Assembly: GCF_006517815.1 (NCBI RefSeq)
Contig: NZ_CP041198.1
Location: 620,001 to 684,000, forward strand
DNA from: Pseudarthrobacter sp. NIBRBAC000502770
Lineage (GTDB): Bacteria; Actinomycetota; Actinomycetes; Actinomycetales; Micrococcaceae
DNA length: 64,000 nt
Direction of reading: 5' to 3'
Shown: positions 19,156 to 27,144 of the stretch, piece after piece
How the letters are laid out: every line of letters starts with the position of its first letter
Numbering within the stretch: position 1 is the stretch's first letter
The notes under the pieces: model-generated
Database searches by the model: none
The model's input: only the letters and a program-made list of their open reading frames with translations
Told to the model about the DNA's origin: nothing
Made by a program: the position numbers and the translations under genes

Positions 19156-19229
19156 GCCCCAGTAGCCCAATTGGCAGAGGCAGCGGACTTAAAATCCGCG
19201 TGTTGTGGGTTCGAGTCCCACCTGGGGTA
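19156..19229 (+). tRNA. tRNA-Leu (anticodon TAA), compact class I-like fold
   Basis: A 74-nt cloverleaf can be drawn directly. The acceptor stem is GCCCCAG with CTGGGGT (first pair G-U), and the D-arm contains TTGG. The anticodon stem GCGGA/TCCGC holds the loop CTTAAAA (anticodon TAA, reading UUA), and the T-arm is GTGGG-TTCGAGT-CCCAC. The discriminator is A and CCA is not encoded. Bacterial tRNA-Leu normally has a long variable arm and about 85 nt; here the variable region is only about 5 nt (GTGTT). The identity rests on the anticodon. A hairpin terminator follows at 19269. Confidence 0.88.
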
Positions 19230-19268
19230 CACCTTGTTCCTTCCGGCGCCCTGAGGGTTTGCACACCG

Positions 19269-19297
19269 GGAAGCCGCCTGCACAGCAGGCGGCTTCC
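19269..19297 (+). terminator. Intrinsic terminator after tRNA-Leu
   Basis: A perfect 12-bp stem (19269-19280 with 19286-19297) has a 5-nt loop (CACAG) and lies 39 bp after the tRNA. Between this and livJ (19477) there is no further gene, only the regulatory candidate at 19336. Confidence 0.75.
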
Positions 19298-19335
19298 TGC
19301 GTTTAATTCCGCATAGGCAACGACTGTTATAAGGC

Positions 19336-19351
19336 TGTGACCTCTGTCACT
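19336..19351. promoter_or_regulatory. CRP/GlxR-like binding site upstream of livJ
   Basis: TGTGACCTCTGTCACT matches nine of ten conserved positions of the TGTGA-N6-TCACA consensus bound by CRP-family regulators such as actinobacterial GlxR. It lies about 126 bp upstream of the livJ start, with possible -10 boxes downstream of it (for example TAGCTT at 19375). Function is inferred from the match alone. Confidence 0.5.
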
Positions 19352-19476
19352 CAGTTTCGCTGCTGTCTATGCACTAGCTTGAACCTAAATCAGGAATTCC
19401 TGGTCCCATTCCGGGCGCCGAAGCGCCCCATTGATCCGCACGCGCATCGCATGGCCCTGTTTCGGAAGGCAGACAA

Positions 19477-20709
19477 ATGTACCGAAAGAAAGTCCTCACC
19501 TCGTTGGCAGCAGCAGCCACATTCAGCATGCTGCTGTCGGCCTGTGCCAACCAGGCGGGCCCCGGCACCACGGAAAGCTCAGGCTCGTCCGGCAAGGTGA
19601 ACATCCCCGCCATTTCGAAAGTCGATGTCCCTGCCGGTGCGGTAAAGCCTGCCGGCGACGGGAAGGCGACCTGCCCCTCGACCACCACTCTCGCCTACGC
19701 AGGCGCGCAGACCGGCCCCAATGCCCAGCTCGGCGTCAACATCTTCAACGGCATCCAGCTGGCCATCGACCAGCACAACAAGTCCAACCCGGGGTGCCAG
19801 GTCCAGTTCAAGAAGTTCGACACTGAAGGTGACCCCAACAAGGCCACCGGCCCCGTCACCCAGCTGGTGAGCGAGTCTGACATCGTGGGTGTGGTCGGCC
19901 TGCCGTTCTCCGGTGAATCCAAGGCCACGGGCAACATCTTCGAGCAGAAGGGCCTGGTCCACATCACCCCGTCGGCCACCAACCCCGGCCTGACCGGCAA
20001 CGGCTGGACCACGTTCTTCCGGGGCCTCGGCAATGACGCCGTCCAGGGCCCCGCAGCCGCCAAGTTCCTCACCGGGAAGCTCGGCGCGAAGAAGGTGTAC
20101 CTGGTCCAGGATGACTCCGACTACGGCATCGGCCTGGGAACCTCCACCTCCGCAGGCCTGGGCAGTGCCCTTGCCGGGACGGAAAAGGTGACCACAGGGC
20201 AGAAGGACTTCTCGGCGGTCATCTCCAAGATCATGAATGCCAAGGCAGACGCGGTGTTCTACTCCGGGTACTACGCCGAGGGCGCCCCGTTCGACCAGCA
20301 GCTGGTTGGAAAGGGCTTCACCGGAACGTTCGTGGCACCTGATGGCGTCAAGGACGACCAGTTCATCAAGCAGGCCGGTGACGCGTCCAACAACGCGTAC
20401 TTCACCTGCCCGTGCCTCCCGGGTGAGCTGATTCCGGAATTCGCATCGGCCTACAAGGACGTTTCCAAGGGAGCCGAGCCCGGAACGTACTCCATCGAAG
20501 GCTACGACGCCGCAACCGTCCTCCTGTCCGGTATCGACGCCGGCAAGCAGAGCCGTGCTGACCTGCTGGCCTGGGTCAAGGCTTATGACAAGGACGGACT
20601 CAGCAAGCACTACAAGTGGGATGCCAAGGGCGAGCTCCAGGCCCCCACGGTTTACGGCTACAAGGTGGAGAACGGAAAGATCGTTCCGGTCGGTCCCATT
20701 GGGGACTAG
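19477..20709 (+). CDS. livJ: Branched-chain amino acid ABC transporter substrate-binding lipoprotein
   Basis: This 410-residue lipoprotein is the receptor of a HAAT-family importer. The signal ends in the lipobox LLSAC, placing the acylated cysteine at residue 23. The type I periplasmic-binding fold is seen in LAYAGAQTGPNAQLGVNIFNG, VVGLPFSGESKATGNIF and KVYLVQDDSDYGIGLG. The following genes supply two permeases and two ATPases, so the system is complete. A hairpin at 20726 between this gene and livH probably attenuates transcription to favour the receptor. Leucine, isoleucine and valine are the expected ligands, but other amino acids are possible. Confidence 0.92.
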   Translation: MYRKKVLTSLAAAATFSMLLSACANQAGPGTTESSGSSGKVNIPAISKVDVPAGAVKPAGDGKATCPSTTTLAYAGAQTGPNAQLGVNIFNGIQLAIDQHNKSNPGCQVQFKKFDTEGDPNKATGPVTQLVSESDIVGVVGLPFSGESKATGNIFEQKGLVHITPSATNPGLTGNGWTTFFRGLGNDAVQGPAAAKFLTGKLGAKKVYLVQDDSDYGIGLGTSTSAGLGSALAGTEKVTTGQKDFSAVISKIMNAKADAVFYSGYYAEGAPFDQQLVGKGFTGTFVAPDGVKDDQFIKQAGDASNNAYFTCPCLPGELIPEFASAYKDVSKGAEPGTYSIEGYDAATVLLSGIDAGKQSRADLLAWVKAYDKDGLSKHYKWDAKGELQAPTVYGYKVENGKIVPVGPIGD

Positions 20710-20725
20710 CAACCACGCATGAACC

Positions 20726-20761
20726 GGCTGTGGGGGCCAGCATCAGCGGGCCCCCACAGCC
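20726..20761 (+). terminator. Hairpin between livJ and livH
   Basis: A perfect 13-bp stem (20726-20738 with 20749-20761) is followed immediately by TTTTCTTC. It is a strong intrinsic-terminator candidate and probably causes partial termination before the permease genes. Confidence 0.75.
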
Positions 20762-20861
20762 TTTTCTTCGCTTGGCGCAGCCCAGGACCAAGCAACGTCA
20801 ATAGACACAAGTCCCACGGCCGGGCCCACAAGGCCGCGTGCAACTGGATCAGGATGTTCCC

Positions 20862-21869
20862 ATGCTTCCCTCTCTTGTCCCACTACTCCCGACGGAAAAC
20901 GACTGGATCACCTTCGACATACCGTCCCTGGCCCAGAACTTCTGGAGTGCCACCTTTGACGGCCTTACCTTCGGGGCCATCTATGCGCTCGTGGCGCTGG
21001 GGTACACCCTGGTTTACGGCGTCCTGAACCTGATCAACTTCGCGCACTCGGAAGTGTTCATCGTTGGCTGCTACGCCGTCTTCTTTACCCTCAGCAGCCT
21101 AGGCTTCGGCCCCTCAGCTCCCCGGCTCGACATCTGGGCCATCATCCTGAACCTGCTGTTGGCGCTGGTCCTGGCCATGCTGGCATCCGCCGTGACAGCG
21201 TTCCTGCTGGAGCGGATCGCCTACAAGCCCCTGCGGCAACGGAACGCGCCCCGCCTGGTCTTCCTGATCACCGCCATTGGTGCCTCCTTCACCATCCAGT
21301 ACCTCATTTACCTCTGGCGCGGTCCCAGCCCCGAACTGGCCCTGACCATGTTCCGGCCCACCCCCATTTTCGACGTCTTCGGCACCATCATCGATTCGCA
21401 GCAGCTGGTGATCATCATCGCCGCCGTGATCATGATGGTGGGCATCGACAGGTTCATCAGCAAGTCCCGCACCGGCCGCGGCATCCGGGCCGTTGCCCAG
21501 GATCCTGACACCGCCACATTGATGGGCGTCAACAAAGAGCGGATCATTATTACCACCTTCGTCATCGGAGGCCTCCTCGCAGGAGCCGCCGCCTTGTTCT
21601 ACGTCATGAAAATTCCGTCCGGTGTCCAGTACAGCGGTGGCTTCGTCCTGGGCATCAAGGCCTTTGCCGCCGCGGTGCTCGGCGGCATCGGCAACGTCCG
21701 GGGGGCATTGCTGGGCGGCCTGCTGCTTGGCCTGATCGGCAACTACGGCCAGATCCTGCTGGGCAACTCGCAGTGGACCGACGTCGTGGCGTTCGTGGTG
21801 CTGGTGCTCGTGCTGCTGCTGCGGCCTGAAGGCATCCTGGGCACCTCCCTTGGAAGGAGCAAAGCATGA
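20862..21869 (+). CDS. livH: Branched-chain amino acid ABC transporter permease LivH
   Basis: This 335-residue membrane protein is one of two channel subunits. The FGAIYALVALGYTLVYGVLNLINFAHSEVF stretch is the LivH signature, and RAVAQDPDTATLMGVNKERII is the ATPase-contact loop. The frame is open from a GTG at 20838, but the ATG at 20862 (MLPSLVPLLP) has AGGA about 7 nt upstream and is preferred. Its stop overlaps the livM start (ATGA), indicating coupled translation. Confidence 0.9.
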   Translation: MLPSLVPLLPTENDWITFDIPSLAQNFWSATFDGLTFGAIYALVALGYTLVYGVLNLINFAHSEVFIVGCYAVFFTLSSLGFGPSAPRLDIWAIILNLLLALVLAMLASAVTAFLLERIAYKPLRQRNAPRLVFLITAIGASFTIQYLIYLWRGPSPELALTMFRPTPIFDVFGTIIDSQQLVIIIAAVIMMVGIDRFISKSRTGRGIRAVAQDPDTATLMGVNKERIIITTFVIGGLLAGAAALFYVMKIPSGVQYSGGFVLGIKAFAAAVLGGIGNVRGALLGGLLLGLIGNYGQILLGNSQWTDVVAFVVLVLVLLLRPEGILGTSLGRSKA

Positions 21870-23113
21870 GTATGACGGACGGCCCCACGCCGCTGCAGAC
21901 CGCTGCAGCCCAGCAGGCAGCCGAGGAACGTGAAGCTTCCGAGAAAGCCGCAGGCAAGAGCGACCACCGCCCAAGCGGAAAGCGCACGACCGGTTACCTT
22001 TCGGACCGCTGGCACGCCCTGTCCCGCCAACAGCAGTGGGCCTTCCTGGTGGTCGTCGTGGTACTGGCCTACCTGCTTCCGCTGCTCAACCCGCCCATCA
22101 TCACCACGGAGCCCGGCAACAACTTCGCGCTGGCCTGCTTCGACATGGCCCGGTTCGCGCTCATCGCCGTCGGCCTCAACGTGGTGGTCGGATACGCCGG
22201 CCTGCTGGACCTTGGGTACGTCGCCTTCTTTGCGGTGGGTTCGTACGTTGCCGCCATGCTGACCAGCCCGGATTCGCCCTACCTGCACATCCCTTACCTC
22301 TGGACGCTTCCGGTGGCCATGGCAGTCACCATGTTCTTCGGTGTCATGCTGGGCGTGCCTACACTCCGGCTCAGGGGCGACTACCTCGCCATCGTGACGC
22401 TCGGCTTCGGGGAGATCATCCGCATCCTGGCCACCATCATTCCTGCGATGAAGGGCCAGGTGGGATTCCAGAACGTCGGCCACCCGCCGGGTGACGGTGC
22501 CGACGGAACGCCGATCTTCTCCAACTCAAACGGTGTGCCCTGGTACTGGCTGACCCTGACCATCATCATCATCGTCACCCTCCTGGTGGGCAACCTGGAA
22601 CGCAGCCGGGTGGGCCGCGCCTGGATTGCCATCCGCGAAGATGAGGACGCGGCGGAAATCATGGGTGTTCCCACCTTCAAGTACAAGGTGTGGGCTTTCG
22701 CCATCGGCGCTGCAGTCGGCGGGCTTTCCGGTGCACTCTTCGCCGGGCAGGTGGGGTTCGTCAACAACCAGAAGTTCGACGTCACCACCTCCATCCTGTT
22801 CCTCGCCGCCGTCGTCCTGGGCGGTGCCGGCAATAAGGTGGGCGCCATTCTGGGTGGAGCGCTGGTCAGCTACATCCCGTTGAGGTTCACGGCCATCGCC
22901 GAGTACAAGTACCTGATCTTCGGGATCGCGCTGGTGCTGATCATGATCTTCCGCTCCCAAGGGCTCCTGCCCGCGCGGCAGCGGCTGCTTGCCTACGGCA
23001 GGACGGCGCTGAACAAGGTCACCAGCCGTGAAGGTTCGGCGCCGAAAGACAAACACAATCCACCGGCCGGCCCCGAAGCACCGGTGGCCGGACAGAGAGG
23101 AGCGGAGGCATGA
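21866..23113 (+). CDS. livM: Branched-chain amino acid ABC transporter permease LivM
   Basis: This 415-residue membrane protein is the second channel subunit. LNVVVGYAGLLDLGYVAFFAVGSYVAAML and AIREDEDAAEIMGVPTFKYKVWAFAIGA are typical LivM segments. About 50 hydrophilic residues precede the first helix and about 30 follow the last. AAGGAG lies about 5 nt upstream of the ATG. It overlaps livH and livG by 4 bp each. Confidence 0.92.
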   Translation: MSMTDGPTPLQTAAAQQAAEEREASEKAAGKSDHRPSGKRTTGYLSDRWHALSRQQQWAFLVVVVVLAYLLPLLNPPIITTEPGNNFALACFDMARFALIAVGLNVVVGYAGLLDLGYVAFFAVGSYVAAMLTSPDSPYLHIPYLWTLPVAMAVTMFFGVMLGVPTLRLRGDYLAIVTLGFGEIIRILATIIPAMKGQVGFQNVGHPPGDGADGTPIFSNSNGVPWYWLTLTIIIIVTLLVGNLERSRVGRAWIAIREDEDAAEIMGVPTFKYKVWAFAIGAAVGGLSGALFAGQVGFVNNQKFDVTTSILFLAAVVLGGAGNKVGAILGGALVSYIPLRFTAIAEYKYLIFGIALVLIMIFRSQGLLPARQRLLAYGRTALNKVTSREGSAPKDKHNPPAGPEAPVAGQRGAEA

Positions 23114-24105
23114 GCTCCGAGGAAAGGCACGCGGGCTCCGGCAGCGTCGAGGAGCAGCCGGCGCAGCAAAGCCCGGGCCGGCACAGCGCGGACCAGGCCA
23201 GCCAGGTTCAGGAGGATTCGGTGGCCCCGATCGCGCCGGAGCTGGACATGGACGCCCTTGCCGAGGCCGGCGTGGACCAGGAACTGGCCGAGAAGGTCGC
23301 CCCGGACCGCGACATCGCGGTCAAGGTGGGCGACAACATCGTGGAGGTGCAGAACCTGACCATCAAGTTCGGCGGCCTGGTGGCCCTGGACAACATCAGT
23401 TTCAACATCAAGCGCGGCGAGATCCTGGGCCTCATCGGGCCCAACGGCGCCGGGAAGACCACCTGCTTCAATGCGATGACCGGCGTGTACAAGCCCACCA
23501 GCGGAAAAGTGGTGCTGGAGGGGCAGGTCCTGAACGGCATCAAGCAGCACAAGATCACCCGGCTGGGCCTGTCCCGCACGTTCCAGAACATCCGGTTGTT
23601 CGGTGAGATGACCGCGCTGGAGAATGTGGTGGTGGGCCTGGACGCGCGGCACCGGACCAGCGTCGGCGGAGCGCTGCTGCGCCTGCCCACCCACATCAAG
23701 GAGGAAAAGTCGGCCATCGAGCGCGGCATGGCCCTGCTGGACTTCGTGGGCATCGGCAGCCATGCCCATGTCCTGTCCCGGCAGCTGCCCTACGGCTACC
23801 AGCGCAGGCTTGAGATTGCCCGGGCCCTGGCCACTGACCCGAAGGTCCTCTGCCTGGACGAGCCCGCAGCCGGCTTCAACCCGGCCGAAAAAGAGGAACT
23901 GATGGCCCTCATCCGCACCATCAGGGACGAGGGCTACACCGTGCTGCTGATTGAGCACGACATGAAACTCGTCATGGGCGTGACCGACCGGATCGTCGTG
24001 CTGGAATTCGGGAAGAAGATCGCGGACGGACTGCCCCGCGAAATCCGCGAAGACCCGCGTGTTATTGCTGCTTACCTAGGGGAGCCTGAAGATGACGTTG
24101 CTTGA
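23110..24105 (+). CDS. livG: Branched-chain amino acid ABC transporter ATPase LivG with N-terminal extension
   Basis: This ATPase powers the Liv importer. The catalytic part has Walker A GPNGAGKTT, the Q-loop region, signature RQLPYGYQRRLEIARALA, Walker B LCLDEPAAGFNP and the switch His in LIEHDMKLVMGV. The protein has 331 residues against about 255 for E. coli LivG. The extra 75-80 residues at the N-terminus are acidic and low-complexity (rich in Ser, Gln, Glu and Ala) and may be disordered. The ATG at 23110 overlaps livM (ATGA) with GAGAGGAGCGGAGG upstream, which argues that the extension is translated. It overlaps livF by 14 bp. Confidence 0.92.
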   Translation: MSSEERHAGSGSVEEQPAQQSPGRHSADQASQVQEDSVAPIAPELDMDALAEAGVDQELAEKVAPDRDIAVKVGDNIVEVQNLTIKFGGLVALDNISFNIKRGEILGLIGPNGAGKTTCFNAMTGVYKPTSGKVVLEGQVLNGIKQHKITRLGLSRTFQNIRLFGEMTALENVVVGLDARHRTSVGGALLRLPTHIKEEKSAIERGMALLDFVGIGSHAHVLSRQLPYGYQRRLEIARALATDPKVLCLDEPAAGFNPAEKEELMALIRTIRDEGYTVLLIEHDMKLVMGVTDRIVVLEFGKKIADGLPREIREDPRVIAAYLGEPEDDVA

Positions 24106-24805
24106 ACTTGCGGGAGTTTCAGTCCACTATGGCCGCATCCAGGCCCTCAGGGACATCTCCTTCACCGTCGACGAAGGCGAAGTGGTGGCGCTGATCGGTG
24201 CCAACGGTGCCGGCAAGACCACCACCATGCGGACCATCTCGGGCCTGCTGAACTGCTCCGAGGGCAGGATCACTTTCGAGGGCCAGGACATTACCAAGAT
24301 GAAGGCCCACATCCGGGTGGTGCACGGAATCTCCCAGGCCCCGGAAGGACGCGGCATCTTCCCTGGCATGACCGTCATGGAAAACCTCGACATGGGAACG
24401 TTCGGGCGGAAGGACAGAAGTGGAGTGCCCAAGGACCTGGACCGGGTCTTCGACCTGTTTCCGCGGTTGAAGGAGCGGGAGAAGCAGTACGGGGGAACCA
24501 TGTCCGGTGGTGAGCAGCAGATGCTTGCCATCGGCAGGGCCCTTATGTCCAACCCGAAACTGCTGCTGCTCGATGAGCCCTCCATGGGCCTTGCGCCACA
24601 GTTCATCCGCCAGATCTTCAAGATCATCAAGGAGATCAACAACCAGGGAACCACCGTCCTTGTGGTGGAGCAGAACGCCAACCAGGCCCTGGCCGGAGCA
24701 CACCGGGCATTCGTGCTCGAGACGGGGGAGATCACCCACAGCGGCACCGGCAGGCAGCTGTTGGAGGACCCCTCCATCAAGGAGGCGTACCTGGGCGTGG
24801 GTTAG
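24092..24805 (+). CDS. livF: Branched-chain amino acid ABC transporter ATPase LivF
   Basis: This 237-residue protein is the second ATPase of the Liv importer and has normal family length. Walker A is GANGAGKTT, the signature is TMSGGEQQMLAIGRALM, Walker B is LLLDEPSMGLAP and the switch segment is VLVVEQNANQAL. Its start lies 14 bp inside livG with GGGGAG upstream. It is the last gene of the livJHMGF cluster; a branched hairpin follows at 24814. Confidence 0.93.
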   Translation: MTLLELAGVSVHYGRIQALRDISFTVDEGEVVALIGANGAGKTTTMRTISGLLNCSEGRITFEGQDITKMKAHIRVVHGISQAPEGRGIFPGMTVMENLDMGTFGRKDRSGVPKDLDRVFDLFPRLKEREKQYGGTMSGGEQQMLAIGRALMSNPKLLLLDEPSMGLAPQFIRQIFKIIKEINNQGTTVLVVEQNANQALAGAHRAFVLETGEITHSGTGRQLLEDPSIKEAYLGVG

Positions 24806-24813
24806 CCCTCCTG

Positions 24814-24871
24814 ATGGGGCCCGGGTACCAACCGTGGCAACGGTCACGGTTCGGTTGCAACCGGGCCCCAT
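24814..24871 (+). terminator. Branched hairpin after livF
   Basis: An 11-bp outer stem (24814-24824 with 24861-24871) encloses a smaller stem (AACCGTG with CACGGTT). It lies just after the livF stop and before the Bax inhibitor gene. The outer stem is extremely GC-rich, which fits termination although no T-run follows. Confidence 0.55.
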
Positions 24872-24955
24872 GGGAACTTTCGCGTCGCCCCCCACGTGGG
24901 AATTGGTAGCGTAACAAAAAGCTCATCACCCACACCCACATGGAGGAATCCCGCA

Positions 24956-25873
24956 ATGGCACTTGGCGGCAACCCGATCTTCAACGGAAAGAGTTTCCGT
25001 GGAGCCACCCAGGCACCGCCTGTCCCGCAGGCTCCCTATGGCGCTTCCTACGGCCAACAGCCGTACGGCCAGGTTCCCTACGGCCAGCAGCCGTATCCCC
25101 AGCAGGGCTGGGGCACCCAGCCGCAGAGCATGACGGACGAACAGCTGCGGCAGATGTACAGCCAGCCGTCGGCAGGCCCGGCGGACACCGGCCGGATGAC
25201 GTTCGACGACGTCATCATGAAGACCGCCGCCTGCCTCGCCGCGGTGATCGCCGGCGCAGCAGTCACCCTGGTGGTGGCGCAGGGGCTGGCTTCCCTGCTG
25301 ATGCTCGTCGGTGCCCTGGGCGGGTTCGTCCTGGCACTGGTCAACACCTTCAAGAAGCAGCCCTCGGCGGCACTGATCCTGGCCTACGCTGCCCTGGAGG
25401 GCCTGTTCCTGGGCGGCCTGACCCGGATCCTGGACGGCATGTTCCCCGGTGTCGGGCTGCAGGCCGTGATTGGCACACTCTCGGTGTTCGCCGTGACCCT
25501 GGTCCTCTTCAAGAGCGGCAAGGTCCGGGCCACCCCGAAGGCCATGCGGTTCTTCATGATCGCCCTTATCGGCTATGCCGTGTTCGCGCTGATCAACATG
25601 GTCATGATGTGGACAGGCGCCGTGCAGAGCCCGTTCGGCCTGCGCACCTCCGTCGAGATCTTCGGCATCCCGCTGGGCGTCTTCATCGGCCTGCTGGCCA
25701 TCGGCCTCGCCGCCTTCTCGCTGATCATGGACTTCACCAGCATCGAGGCGGGCGTCCGCAGCGGCGCCCCGCAGCGGTTCTCCTGGACGGCAGCGTTCGG
25801 CCTCACGGTCACGCTGGTCTGGCTGTACGTGGAGATCATCCGCCTGCTGGCCATCCTGCGCGGCGACGACTAG
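24956..25873 (+). CDS. Bax inhibitor-1/YccA family membrane protein
   Basis: This 305-residue protein has an N-terminal soluble part of about 85 residues with repeated Tyr-Gly-Gln-Gln-Pro units, then seven hydrophobic segments of the BI-1 (TMBIM) fold. The helix LILAYAALEGLFLGGLTRIL and the late SLIMDFTSIEAGVRSGAPQ with conserved Asp residues are family features; in BsYetJ the Asp pair senses pH and gates calcium leak. The start is the ATG at 24956, with GGAGGA about 7 nt upstream; a TAGCGT box near 24907 is a candidate -10. Bacterial function is poorly known. The Tyr/Gln-rich head may be a disordered interaction region. Confidence 0.9.
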   Translation: MALGGNPIFNGKSFRGATQAPPVPQAPYGASYGQQPYGQVPYGQQPYPQQGWGTQPQSMTDEQLRQMYSQPSAGPADTGRMTFDDVIMKTAACLAAVIAGAAVTLVVAQGLASLLMLVGALGGFVLALVNTFKKQPSAALILAYAALEGLFLGGLTRILDGMFPGVGLQAVIGTLSVFAVTLVLFKSGKVRATPKAMRFFMIALIGYAVFALINMVMMWTGAVQSPFGLRTSVEIFGIPLGVFIGLLAIGLAAFSLIMDFTSIEAGVRSGAPQRFSWTAAFGLTVTLVWLYVEIIRLLAILRGDD

Positions 25874-25909
25874 GCACCCCGGCAACTTCCGCCGTCGTAC
25901 TCCAAAGGA

Positions 25910-25942
25910 CCGTGGGCCCCACCGAACCGGTGGGGCCCACGG
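25910..25942. terminator. Bidirectional terminator between the BI-1 gene and galK
   Basis: A perfect 14-bp stem (25910-25923 with 25929-25942) with a 5-nt loop lies between two convergent genes and can serve both. ATTTAA follows on the plus strand. Confidence 0.8.
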
Positions 25943-25962
25943 CCATTTAACGCGAGGCCCGC

Positions 25963-27144
25963 CTAGGCGATCCGCATGGCTCCGGCTGCAGGGAAAACCG
26001 TGAAGATGTCCGGGGCCGCAAACCCGGCGTCCGCGAAAGCCTTCACGACGGCGTCACGCACCTTTTGTTCGGCTTGCACCGGCGTGAGGGCAATGGCTGC
26101 CCCGCCGAACCCGCCGCCGGTCATACGGGCCCCGATGGAACCGTTGGCCCGGGAGGTGTCCACGGCCAGATCCAGTTCAGGGCATGAAATCTCAAAATCG
26201 TCCCGCATGGATGCATGGCTGGCGTCCAGCAGGGGGCCGATGGCGCCTGGGCCGGGGCCGCCCAGCAGCTCCACGGCCTGGACCACCCGGCGGTTCTCGG
26301 TGACCACGTGCCGCACCCGGCGGAACGTGACCTCGTCCAGCAGCCCGCTTGCCTCCTCAAGGTCCGCTACCTCCAGGTCCCGCAGGGCCTTCACCCCCAT
26401 GACCTCGGCGCCGAGCTCGCACGATGCCCGCCGTGAGGCGTAGCCGCCGTCGGCGTGGGAGTGCGACACCTTGGTATCGATCACCAGGAGCACCAGGCCT
26501 GCGGGTTCGGTTTCAAACGGGACCAGGCGCGCCGCCTGGTCCCGGCAGTCCAGGAAGACTGCATGCCCCTTTGAGCCGCGCAGGGACGCGGACTGGTCCA
26601 TGATTCCGGTGGGCGCACCCACAAAGTCGTTCTCCGCGCGCTGGGTCGCCAGCACCATGTCCTCGGCTGCCAGCCCGGCGCCGGTGAGGTCGTTGAGTGC
26701 GGTGATGACAGCGCATTCGATGGCGTGCGACGACGACAGGCCCGCACCCAGCGGGACGTTCGAGTCGAGAAGCAGGTCCAGGCCCGGGACGTCAATGCCC
26801 CGTTCCCGGAGGGCCCATATGACGCCCAGGGGGTATTTGGTCCATCCCTTGGCGGTTCCGGGCTGCAGTGACTCCAGCGAGGTGGTGACCAGGCCCTGGT
26901 CGCCGTAAGTCGACAACAGGCGGACGGCGGAGTCCGGCCGGGCTGCCACGGCCACCCGGGCGGTGCGGTCGATGGCGAAGGGCAGCACGAAGCCTTCGTT
27001 ATAGTCCGTGTGTTCGCCGATGAGGTTCACCCGCCCCGGCGCCTGCCACACGCCGTCGGGAGCGGCGCCGAACTCCTGTTCAAAACGGGCCGCCAGCTCC
27101 CGTGGCGCGGCGGCTCCGGCATCGGGGTGGTTTTGGGGGCTCAC
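25963..27144 (-). CDS. galK: Galactokinase
   Basis: Galactokinase phosphorylates galactose to galactose 1-phosphate in the Leloir pathway. The 393-residue GHMP kinase has GRVNLIGEHTDYNEGFVLP (residues 38 onward, substrate loop), the phosphate-binding PLGAGLSSSHA motif and the C-terminal GGGFGGAAIAL motif. The start is a GTG that overlaps the galT stop (GTGA), so translation is coupled. One oddity is the DQSASLRGSKGHAVFLDCRD stretch, where the usual sequence is DQ-hydrophobic-AS followed by similar residues; the catalytic Asp is retained. Confidence 0.95.
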   Translation of the reverse strand: MSPQNHPDAGAAAPRELAARFEQEFGAAPDGVWQAPGRVNLIGEHTDYNEGFVLPFAIDRTARVAVAARPDSAVRLLSTYGDQGLVTTSLESLQPGTAKGWTKYPLGVIWALRERGIDVPGLDLLLDSNVPLGAGLSSSHAIECAVITALNDLTGAGLAAEDMVLATQRAENDFVGAPTGIMDQSASLRGSKGHAVFLDCRDQAARLVPFETEPAGLVLLVIDTKVSHSHADGGYASRRASCELGAEVMGVKALRDLEVADLEEASGLLDEVTFRRVRHVVTENRRVVQAVELLGGPGPGAIGPLLDASHASMRDDFEISCPELDLAVDTSRANGSIGARMTGGGFGGAAIALTPVQAEQKVRDAVVKAFADAGFAAPDIFTVFPAAGAMRIA

